DNA of 12,680 bases from Phoenicibacter congonensis (GTDB lineage Bacteria > Actinomycetota > Coriobacteriia > Coriobacteriales > Eggerthellaceae). Below, piece by piece: positions 6,652-12,680 of this stretch. The translations under genes and the position numbers were made by a program. The notes under the pieces are model-generated. The model saw only the letters and a program-made list of their open reading frames with translations, did not search any database and was not told the origin of the DNA. The DNA is taken from NCBI GenBank assembly GCA_030530045.1, contig JAUMVS010000034.1:1-12680 (forward strand), in the 5' to 3' direction. Position 1 is the stretch's first letter. Each line of letters begins with the position of its first letter.

Positions 6652-6668
6652 TTCTAAAATCGTAACAC
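6642..6668 (+). promoter_or_regulatory. Perfect inverted repeat GTGTTAC-N13-GTAACAC, probable NikR operator
   Basis: Two 7-base arms, GTGTTAC (6642-6648) and GTAACAC (6662-6668), are exact reverse complements with a 13-base AT-rich spacer. From memory this equals the non-enterobacterial NikR box described for delta-proteobacterial-type NikR proteins (GTGTTAC-N13/14-GTAACAC). NikR is a ribbon-helix-helix repressor that binds DNA when loaded with nickel. The repeat covers the -10 element and the expected transcription start of the importer operon, so nickel-NikR should repress uptake. It lies more than 120 bases from echA, so direct control of the hydrogenase is less likely. No nikR gene is in this window. 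Confidence 0.72.
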
Positions 6669-6692
6669 CGACTATTTGCCGAGGAGAACGTA

Positions 6693-8321
6693 ATGTTTAC
6701 ACACAAAAGACTTCTTTTAAAATCGACATTAGCCGTAGCTTGCTGCGCATTTATTGTAATGGCTGCCACTACTCTTGGCGGCTGTTCTCAAAACAACAGT
6801 GCTTCGCAAACAACAAAAACCGACGAAGTTACAGTTTCAATGCCGACTACTTCTGAACCTGAAAAAGGATTCGATCCAATTTATGGATGGGGCTGCGGCG
6901 AACACATGCACGAACCACTCATTCAGTCTACACTGGTAAAAACTAACACAAACCTAGAAATTGAGAACGACTTAGCAACAAACTACTCAATTTCAGACGA
7001 CGGCCTATCAATCACTTTCACCATTCGTCAAGACGCAAAATTTAGCGACGGAACTGCTCTTACAGCTAAAGACGTCGCTTTCACTATTAATAAAGAAGTC
7101 GAGGCAATTGACAACCCTGCCGATTTCTCAACGATTAAAAAAGCAGAAGCGACAGACGATTACACCTGCGTTTTACACATGAACAAGGCGAATAATTCCG
7201 TGCTCTACCTTCTCGCTGTTGTTGGAATTGTTCCAGCTGACACCTACAACGAGGACACCTACGGCTCAAACCCAATCGGTTCTGGAAGATATGTTTTAGA
7301 GTCGTGGGAGAAAGGCCAAAAAGCAGTTTTCGTAGCTAATGATAATTACTATGGAGTTGCGCCAAACATTAAAAAGCTGACAGTGCTCTTCTTAAATGAA
7401 GAAACTTCGTTTGCCTACGCCAAAGCTGGCAAAACTGATGTTTCATATGTTCCAGCACAAATGGCTACAAACGTAGTTGACGGCTATTCGCTAAAAAGCT
7501 ACGAAACAGTTGACAGCCGCGGAATTTCGCTGCCCACAAAGAGCGCCAACACTGCCGATTTAACGACCGAAGGTGGCGTGACATATGAAGTTGGCAACGC
7601 TGTGACAAGCGACAAAGCAATTCGTCAGGCACTAAACCTTGCAGTGGATAGAGAAAAACTCATCGACTCTTGCCTTTATGGATTTGGCAGCGTGTCCTAT
7701 TCAGTTTGTGACAATCTGCCGTGGAGCAGCGACGCTATGAAAGCTCAGACCGACGTTGAAAAAGCAAAGCAGCTTCTAGATGATGCGGGCTGGAAAATTG
7801 GACAGGACGGCATTCGTGAGAAAGACGGCGTTCGTTGTGAGTTTGACCTCTACTACTCATCAAGCGATTCTGCAAGACAAGCTTTGGCCTATGCTTTTGC
7901 TGACCAAATGAAAGAAATTGGCGTGAGTGTCAATGCTATTGGTGCTTCATGGGACGACATCTACATTCGTCAATATGCAGATGCAGTGCTTTGGGGCTGG
8001 GGCTCAAATTCAACTGATGAGCTCGTGCAAATTATCAAAAGTGATGGCACTTGTAACTTCCCTCTTTATGAAAGCAGCAGTATCGACACTAAAATTGACT
8101 CAGCTCTGGCAGAGAAAAACATTAGCGATTCCTATTCCGAGTTAATAGAAGCGCAATCGGAAATATCTCCGGAAAACGAAGCTACTTGGGTTTGGCTTTG
8201 CAACGTACAACACACCTACTTTGTAAAAGACGGACTGAAAGTAGCAGATCAAAAAGTGCACCCACACGGCCATGGTTGGTCTATTGTAAACAATGTTGAT
8301 GAATGGAGCTGGAGCAACTAG
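6693..8321 (+). CDS. nikA: Nickel ABC transporter substrate-binding lipoprotein (SBP_bac_5 / NikA-like)
   Basis: This extracytoplasmic binding protein of a peptide/nickel-type ABC importer should capture nickel and deliver it to the permeases. It has a lipoprotein signal peptide: basic MFTHKR, a hydrophobic core, then lipobox L28-G-G-C31, so it is tethered by lipidated C31. The 542 residues and motifs such as GLSITFTIRQDAKFSDGTA and the PIGSGRYVLESW segment place it in SBP_bac_5. Histidines sit in two unusual clusters: H71 and H73 in GCGEHMHEP near the N-terminus of the mature domain, and H523, H525, H527 in HPHGHGW near the C-terminus. These are candidate metal ligands. It is the first gene of its operon, with GAGGAG as Shine-Dalgarno and a NikR-like operator upstream. 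An oligopeptide ligand is the family alternative; nickel is inferred from operator, histidines and context. Confidence 0.78.
   Translation: MFTHKRLLLKSTLAVACCAFIVMAATTLGGCSQNNSASQTTKTDEVTVSMPTTSEPEKGFDPIYGWGCGEHMHEPLIQSTLVKTNTNLEIENDLATNYSISDDGLSITFTIRQDAKFSDGTALTAKDVAFTINKEVEAIDNPADFSTIKKAEATDDYTCVLHMNKANNSVLYLLAVVGIVPADTYNEDTYGSNPIGSGRYVLESWEKGQKAVFVANDNYYGVAPNIKKLTVLFLNEETSFAYAKAGKTDVSYVPAQMATNVVDGYSLKSYETVDSRGISLPTKSANTADLTTEGGVTYEVGNAVTSDKAIRQALNLAVDREKLIDSCLYGFGSVSYSVCDNLPWSSDAMKAQTDVEKAKQLLDDAGWKIGQDGIREKDGVRCEFDLYYSSSDSARQALAYAFADQMKEIGVSVNAIGASWDDIYIRQYADAVLWGWGSNSTDELVQIIKSDGTCNFPLYESSSIDTKIDSALAEKNISDSYSELIEAQSEISPENEATWVWLCNVQHTYFVKDGLKVADQKVHPHGHGWSIVNNVDEWSWSN
8311..8314 (+). 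promoter_or_regulatory. Ribosome binding site deciding the GTG start of nikB
   Basis: GGAG lies six bases before a GTG (8321-8323) that overlaps the nikA stop as TAGTG. The in-frame ATG 18 bases upstream (8303) has no such signal, so the GTG is preferred. Confidence 0.55.
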
Positions 8322-9274
8322 TGCTAAAAAGCATTGCAAAAAATGCTCTGGAGCTGGTGGTGCTGCTCGTTTTGTCGAGCGCAGTCATATTCTTGCTTGT
8401 TTCAGCCTCACCAATTGACCCGATAACTTCAAATTATGGGCAAGTTGCTGCAAGCAAAATGTCCGCAGCTAAAATTGCGAGCTTGAAAGAATATTGGGGT
8501 GTTGGCAAACCTGTCCTCGAAAGACTTGCAGCCTGGATTGGTCAAGTTCTGCAAGGAAACCTTGGCGAGTCACTAATTTATAACGAGCCAGTGACTAACG
8601 TCATTGCAAGAGGCATCTCTAACAGCCTTCCAATGCTCACAATTGCCTGGCTTTTGAGCGGGCTTTTTGGTTATGCTCTGGGGCTTTATTCCGAAATGAA
8701 AAGATCAAAATTGAGTGTCAAAATTCTTGATGCTTTCAATTTTGTTTTGATGTCGAGCCCAACTTATTGGATTGCAATATTGCTGCTAGTGGTGTTTTCT
8801 ATCAACCTTGGTTGGATCAACGTTGGCTCGGCCAACACATTTGAAAGTGCACTTCTTCCCTGCATAGTGTTAACTCTTTCCGGCATTCCTGTGGTGTTTT
8901 TCCACACAAAAACGAAATGCAAAGAAATTTTAAAGTCTGATTATGTGGCGTATGCAAAAACTAACGGCCTAAACGTCAAAGAAATTTTCAAAAAACACGT
9001 TATTAAAAACGCAAGTTTTCCTTTCATTTCAATTCAGTTTGCCCAAATTGCAGAAATCATCGGAGGCTCAGTCGTTGTCGAGCAGGTGTTTTCATTTCCA
9101 GGGCTTGGATATGTAACAGTAAACGCAGCTTGCGGCTCAGATGTAACCCTTCTAGCTGGCATTTCATTAGTTACCTGTGTAATAGTTTTTATCGGTTCAT
9201 TCCTCGCAAACACAATTACTGTTTTGCTCGACCCAAGGCTTAAAAGGCAAAAGGTGAACAATGCAGGCGCTTAA
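8321..9274 (+). CDS. nikB: Nickel ABC transporter permease (NikB/DppB-like)
   Basis: This is the first membrane-spanning permease of the importer, pairing with the next gene product to form the translocation channel. The family layout is clear: an N-terminal helix, the GNLGESLIYNEPV segment (the DppB-type GDLGxS...PV motif), about five further helices, and an EAA cytoplasmic loop (YVAYAKTNGLNVKEIF, preceding HVIKNA) that docks onto the ATPase. VEQVFSFPGLGYV follows, also typical of DppB/NikB. I chose GTG 8321, overlapping the nikA stop by one base, giving 318 residues; ATG 8303 would add six. The 3' end overlaps nikC by 14 bases. The nickel assignment comes from the operon rather than from this protein. 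Confidence 0.82.
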   Translation: MLKSIAKNALELVVLLVLSSAVIFLLVSASPIDPITSNYGQVAASKMSAAKIASLKEYWGVGKPVLERLAAWIGQVLQGNLGESLIYNEPVTNVIARGISNSLPMLTIAWLLSGLFGYALGLYSEMKRSKLSVKILDAFNFVLMSSPTYWIAILLLVVFSINLGWINVGSANTFESALLPCIVLTLSGIPVVFFHTKTKCKEILKSDYVAYAKTNGLNVKEIFKKHVIKNASFPFISIQFAQIAEIIGGSVVVEQVFSFPGLGYVTVNAACGSDVTLLAGISLVTCVIVFIGSFLANTITVLLDPRLKRQKVNNAGA

Positions 9275-10073
9275 AGAAGAACAGAGAAGACAAATTGCAA
9301 GCGTAATTATTGCAGCTATTATGCTTGCGGTGATTGGGTTTGGCGTTGCTAATTTTTCTGCTGCAAACAACACCGACTTTGCGTCAATGAACCTGCTTCC
9401 TTCTGCAAGTCATTTATTCGGAACAGACAACCTTGGACGCGACGTTTTCACTCTCACAATTTCTGGAATCACAATTAGCGTGCTAACTGGCATTTTATCA
9501 AGCTTAATTTCTGCCATAATCGCAGTGTTAATCGCAATACTTTATGCAACTAATTCGTCGGTCATAACTAAAGCAATCGATGTTTTGACTAACATGTTTT
9601 TGGGAATCCCTCACATCATTTTGATGATTTTGATTTCATTTGCCGTTGGAAAAGGATTTGCGGGAGTAGTTCTGGCAACTTCCCTCACCCACTGGCCAAC
9701 ACTGTCAAGAATTTTGAGCGCAGAACTCAGGCAACTCAAAACTCAAAACTGGGTGCAAATTGAGAAATCGCAAGGCGTAACAGGCTTGCGCTTGGCACTT
9801 TCGCACTACGTTCCAAACCTGCTACCCCAGATTTTCACAGGGCTCACGCTAGCCGTTCCTCATGCAATTTTGCACGAGTCAACACTCACGTTTTTAGGCA
9901 TGGGATTTACTCCAGAAACACCTGCTATCGGCAACATTTTGAACGATTCTTTGAAGTTTGCTCTAACCGGCCAATGGTGGCTCGCAATTGCACCTGGCGT
10001 CGCCCTAATTCTTTGCGCTCTTGCAATTAGCTACATTTTTAATAACGCAAAACATCGTCAGGAGCTGCGATAA
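9261..10073 (+). CDS. nikC: Nickel ABC transporter permease (NikC/DppC-like)
   Basis: This is the second permease of the importer. It has the N-terminal membrane helix and then HLFGTDNLGRDVFT, the hallmark of DppC/NikC proteins. About five more hydrophobic segments follow, with an EAA-type loop (LRQLKTQNWVQIEKSQG) and the ESTLTFLGMGFTPETPAIGNIL block near the C-terminus. At 270 residues it is of normal length. ATG 9261 has AAGGTGA about four bases upstream and overlaps the 3' end of nikB. Its TAA abuts the ATG of the ATPase gene with no gap, so all four genes are one transcriptional unit. Substrate specificity cannot be read from this protein alone. Confidence 0.84.
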   Translation: MQALKEEQRRQIASVIIAAIMLAVIGFGVANFSAANNTDFASMNLLPSASHLFGTDNLGRDVFTLTISGITISVLTGILSSLISAIIAVLIAILYATNSSVITKAIDVLTNMFLGIPHIILMILISFAVGKGFAGVVLATSLTHWPTLSRILSAELRQLKTQNWVQIEKSQGVTGLRLALSHYVPNLLPQIFTGLTLAVPHAILHESTLTFLGMGFTPETPAIGNILNDSLKFALTGQWWLAIAPGVALILCALAISYIFNNAKHRQELR

Positions 10074-11546
10074 ATGACAGAAATGATACACAATCTCGAT
10101 CACAGCCACGACGCACAGCACCATCACCACACTCACGCTGCGGGGAGTGTGCACGAGCATGGACATCACTTAGTGCAGCTTGATGATGTAACACTCAGAA
10201 TAACGCGGCCTGTTTATGAGAAAAGAAAGCTTTTCCCAAGCATAAAGACAACCACTGTTTTAAAGGATTTAAGCATCTCATTGCATGCAAAAGAGATTCT
10301 TTTTATCGTTGGAGAAACGGGTGCTGGAAAATCGATGCTTGCAAACTTGCTTGTTGGTAAAACCCCGAAAGGCTCAAACGTCGAAGGCACTTTTTGGTTT
10401 GATGGGAACATTGCAGACAAAGCTAAGCTTGAAAAAATTGCAAGGGAAAACATCAGCTTTATCCCTCAACCTTTAACGTCGCTAAACCCACTAAACAAGT
10501 TTAGCTATCAAGAAAAAAGCCTTTATCCTCACGAGATGTCAGGCGGAATGCAGCGCTCGGCACTAATTCATGATGCGCTTAAACCAAACACACAAATAAT
10601 CATCGCTGACGAGCCAACTGAGGGCCTCGATGCCAAGAAAGCAAGAGCTGTAATGAGCGAACTAGTCTCTTTGAGGGATGATGGAGTGAGCTTGATTGTT
10701 GTCACACACGACATCGACTTGGCATTGAATTTTGCTGACAGAATAGCAATTTTTAAAGACGGAAACATTGTCGAAGAAACTTCATCAGCTAGCTTTTACG
10801 ATAAATCAAAATTGAGGAGCGATTTCGCTCAAAATGTTTACGACTGTCTAAACGAAAAGCAGTTTGAAGCTCAAAAAAACCAAGGCAGGGCTTGCGAACT
10901 GGAAATTTCGAATTTAAGCGTTTCTTATGATAGAAAAAACGTAATTTCTGGACTATCGACGACTATTAGCTCAAACGATGTCACATGCATATTCGGAGAC
11001 ACTGGGTGCGGAAAATCAACGCTATGTAAAGCCATTGCAGGCTTTCTGAAACCTAACGGCGGGCAAATTACATGCACAGAACAGGGCGGTGACGAAGCAT
11101 TGGGTGGCGTTACAAAAACATGCGACGCTGCAGCAAATGAAGATTTAAAAACCAGCCCTTTTGTTGCCAACCAAGTGACCTTAATTCCACAAAACCCGTT
11201 TATGTCATTTGACCCCAAGATGACAATCAATGAGTCGCTTCGAGAAGTTAATGCCGAAAATTCGCATTTAATAGACAAATTTGAATTAAAGCCAGAGCTT
11301 ATAAAGCGCTTCCCTAGCGAGCTTTCTGGTGGAGAACTACAACGTTTTGCAATTGTTAGAGCACTTGAGCAAAAACCAGCTTTTTTGATTATGGATGAGG
11401 CAACTTCGATGCTCGACATCGTCACACAGTCAAAAGTGTTCAAGGTAGTTTGTAAAAACTGCGCCGATGAAGGCATCGGAGTGGTTTTTGTTACTCATGA
11501 CAAACGTCTTCGAGACACCTATTCAACTCGTGTCATTAATCTTTAG
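10074..11546 (+). CDS. nikDE: Fused double ABC ATPase of the nickel importer with His-rich N-terminus (NikD-NikE fusion)
   Basis: One 490-residue protein provides both ATPase domains that energise the importer, replacing separate NikD and NikE. Domain 1 has Walker A GETGAGKS (80-87), Q-loop Q132, signature MSGGMQ (155-160), Walker B IIIADE (175-180) and H-loop H212. Domain 2 has Walker A GDTGCGKS (308-315), Q373, LSGGE (417-421), Walker B FLIMDE (437-442) and H475. Both sites look catalytically intact. Before domain 1 lies a hydrophilic tail with 12 histidines between residues 6 and 32, resembling metal-storage His tails of nickel proteins. Domain 1 is short between Q-loop and signature (about 24 residues), so much of the usual helical subdomain is missing. 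The C-terminal domain that usually ends DppD/DppF proteins is also absent. AGGAG lies upstream of ATG 10074, which directly follows the nikC stop. The fused ATPase is certain; the nickel role is inferred. Confidence 0.8.
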   Translation: MTEMIHNLDHSHDAQHHHHTHAAGSVHEHGHHLVQLDDVTLRITRPVYEKRKLFPSIKTTTVLKDLSISLHAKEILFIVGETGAGKSMLANLLVGKTPKGSNVEGTFWFDGNIADKAKLEKIARENISFIPQPLTSLNPLNKFSYQEKSLYPHEMSGGMQRSALIHDALKPNTQIIIADEPTEGLDAKKARAVMSELVSLRDDGVSLIVVTHDIDLALNFADRIAIFKDGNIVEETSSASFYDKSKLRSDFAQNVYDCLNEKQFEAQKNQGRACELEISNLSVSYDRKNVISGLSTTISSNDVTCIFGDTGCGKSTLCKAIAGFLKPNGGQITCTEQGGDEALGGVTKTCDAAANEDLKTSPFVANQVTLIPQNPFMSFDPKMTINESLREVNAENSHLIDKFELKPELIKRFPSELSGGELQRFAIVRALEQKPAFLIMDEATSMLDIVTQSKVFKVVCKNCADEGIGVVFVTHDKRLRDTYSTRVINL

Positions 11547-11659
11547 CCTCTATCTTTTCCAATAACGTTTAAGCGTTGCATGCAAATTCTCATCTTTAAA
11601 ACGCTGGCGTTGTGCGCAAACAAATAATGACTAGTGGAAGGCTTCGAGAGTTAAAAGGG
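11547..11659 (+). other. Convergent spacer between the importer operon and recO, with short inverted repeats
   Basis: This 113-base gap holds no supported gene. It contains several short symmetric elements: AGCGTT (11572-11577) with its complement AACGCT (11600-11605), the 10-base palindrome TTGCATGCAA (11576-11585), and AACGC-TG-GCGTT (11600-11611). These could fold, but none is a GC-rich hairpin followed by a T-run, so no classic intrinsic terminator can be assigned on either strand. If termination occurs here it may be factor-dependent. Confidence 0.35.
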
Positions 11660-12424
11660 TTAATGAACTGCCAGCTGCAAGCTTTTTAAATCGTGCCCCA
11701 CGTAGTAGCGAACCCACCACTTCAAGACTTTTGAAAGCTCAAAAATTGAGCCATGAGCGCGCTCGATGTCTTCGAGAACTTCTTCATAGGTCGAAGAGAT
11801 TAACCACATCAAAGTATTGATGCCTTTTACTGACACGTCGAAAATGTTTGCTTGCATGGCGCATTCAGAACAAACTATGCCGCCCTCTCGACAAGAAAAA
11901 CCAACGTAGTTGCCAGACGACAAGACTTCCCCGCCACAATGCGAGCACGCCGCTAATTGCGGTTTAAAACCTTCAATTGACATGAGTTTGAATGCAGCTG
12001 TAATTGCGATTTCACGGGAATAGTCGGGATAGGTGTCTATAAAATCAAGCGTCTTGCTTACGAAATCAAACATAACATGCGACACTTCTCCATGAAAAGA
12101 GAGACGCCACAAGAGTTCACAAACTAAACTTGCGCACGATAACTGCTTAAAGTCGGCACGAAGGGATGCGAAATTCTTAATTAGCTTTGCTTCTCGAATT
12201 ATGTGCAAATTTTTGGTTCGAGCAATGCAAACGTGAGCGACGTTAAATAAATCGAGCCGATTTGAAAAAGTGTTGCCAGGTTTGCGGGCACTTTTAGCAA
12301 CCGCCCTAATCACTTCGCCGCCTTTAGAAAGCAAGTCTAAAATGAGGTCGCTTTCTGAAAGTTTTGTTTTGTGTATGACTATGACATCACAAACATATGT
12401 TGGCGAAGCTGGGGTTTTGCTCAA
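11660..12424 (-). CDS. recO: DNA repair protein RecO
   Basis: RecO is a recombination mediator that helps load RecA onto SSB-coated single-stranded DNA (RecFOR pathway) and anneals strands. The N-terminal OB-fold region is recognisable by VIVIHKTKLSESDLIL (residues 14-29) and KSARKPGNTFSNRLDLF (44-60), the standard RecO beginning. The helical C-terminal part contains a four-cysteine zinc motif: C160-x2-C163 and C185-x2-C188, with an extra C178. At 254 residues it is of normal length. The start is TTG 12424, supported by AGGTGA five bases upstream, which itself overlaps the stop of the preceding gene, implying cotranscription. No in-frame ATG or GTG gives the full OB fold. It converges on the importer operon. 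Confidence 0.9.
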   Translation of the reverse strand: MSKTPASPTYVCDVIVIHKTKLSESDLILDLLSKGGEVIRAVAKSARKPGNTFSNRLDLFNVAHVCIARTKNLHIIREAKLIKNFASLRADFKQLSCASLVCELLWRLSFHGEVSHVMFDFVSKTLDFIDTYPDYSREIAITAAFKLMSIEGFKPQLAACSHCGGEVLSSGNYVGFSCREGGIVCSECAMQANIFDVSVKGINTLMWLISSTYEEVLEDIERAHGSIFELSKVLKWWVRYYVGHDLKSLQLAVH

Positions 12425-12428
12425 AAAA

Positions 12429-12434
12429 TCACCT
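12429..12434 (-). promoter_or_regulatory. Ribosome binding site deciding the TTG start of recO
   Basis: On the minus strand AGGTGA overlaps the TAG stop of the upstream gene and sits five bases before the TTG of recO. It supports this non-ATG start and coupling of the two genes. Confidence 0.55.
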
Positions 12435-12680
12435 ATTTAATTGAAGGCGAAATCGCAACCACATTGTTGTTATCATCAAACGAAATTGCGCCTTGAATTG
12501 TTTCTGGGTCCTTTGTGAACAATGTTAGCTCACCAAAAATTGGGACCGATTGGTATTGATGCGCAGTAATTGTGAAAGCAACATTGCCGGCGCTTGTCCA
12601 TTGAAGTCCGTTTACCTTGTCAAGTTTGTAGGTGTTGCCATCCATCGTGAACTCACCATTAAGGTTGTCAAAATATTGTC
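12433..12680 (-). CDS. 3' part of an unrecognised protein gene, 5' end off the window
   Basis: A frame open from the right edge ends at TAG 12435-12433, giving at least 82 C-terminal residues. A Met codon at 12645 is unlikely to be the start, because the frame continues upstream without a stop (QYFDNLNGEF just before it) and no Shine-Dalgarno precedes it. The visible part alternates short hydrophobic and polar stretches, with many Asn, Gly, Thr and Asp residues (for example TYKLDKVNGLQW and ISFDDNNNVVAISPS). It looks like a beta-rich, probably exported or surface domain. No cysteines, membrane helix or catalytic motif is seen. I do not recognise the family. It abuts recO and is probably cotranscribed with it. 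Confidence 0.6.
   Translation of the reverse strand, partial: QYFDNLNGEFTMDGNTYKLDKVNGLQWTSAGNVAFTITAHQYQSVPIFGELTLFTKDPETIQGAISFDDNNNVVAISPSIK

Noticed and set aside
8303..8320. ATG 8303 as the start of nikB
   Set aside because: It would overlap nikA by 19 bases and lacks a Shine-Dalgarno; GTG 8321 has GGAG at good spacing and a typical stop-start overlap.
10925..11476. Long minus-strand frame (183 codons) within the second ATPase domain
   Set aside because: It is antisense to intact Walker A, signature and Walker B motifs. Its translation is Ser/Pro-rich without recognisable domains.
1..12680. CRISPR arrays, tRNA or rRNA genes, insertion sequences, att sites
   Set aside because: I saw no spaced direct repeats, no cloverleaf-like or rRNA-like sequences, and no transposase or integrase motifs on reading either strand.

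Overview
The window looks like a chromosomal segment from a strictly anaerobic, hydrogen-metabolising bacterium. The DNA is moderately AT-rich by eye. A Gram-positive anaerobe fits best: there is a lipobox-type solute-binding lipoprotein, GTG/TTG starts are common, and two promoters sit at leaderless-mRNA spacing, a habit frequent in Actinobacteria. A Coriobacteriia-like host is a reasonable guess, but nothing in the window proves the taxon.

Layout. (1) The minus strand from about 6516 down to 970 is a complete six-gene operon for a membrane-bound, energy-converting group 4 [NiFe] hydrogenase in the canonical order echA-echB-echC-echD-echE-echF. The genes are tightly packed, with overlaps or gaps of 16 bases or less. 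All four nickel-ligand cysteines are present, as are the proximal cluster of EchC and the two ferredoxin clusters of EchF. (2) Downstream on the same strand are pgsA (phosphatidylglycerophosphate synthase), with its own likely promoter, and a gene overlapping its 3' end that runs off the left edge (Ser/Arg/Lys-rich tail followed by a membrane segment). (3) Divergently on the plus strand, 6693-11546 is a four-gene ABC importer operon of the peptide/nickel class: lipoprotein, two permeases, and one polypeptide carrying both ATPase domains behind a histidine-rich N-terminus. (4) On the minus strand from the right edge are the 3' part of an unrecognised gene and recO, which converges on the transporter operon.

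How they work together. The 158-176 bp between the hydrogenase and the importer contains a perfect inverted repeat, GTGTTAC-N13-GTAACAC, lying over the importer's -10 element. As I recall it, this matches one published form of the NikR (nickel-responsive repressor) operator. With the His-rich ATPase, the His clusters in the binding protein and the adjoining nickel enzyme, this makes nickel the most likely substrate. I read the locus as a nickel-supply and nickel-use module: NikR-controlled uptake feeding the Ech hydrogenase, which would couple ferredoxin oxidation and H2 production to ion translocation. No nikR and no hyp maturation genes lie inside the window.

The least ordinary parts are the fused, compact, His-tailed ATPase, the charged low-complexity tails on both EchC and EchD, the EchE protein that stops exactly at its last active-site motif, and the apparent leaderless promoters of echA and pgsA.
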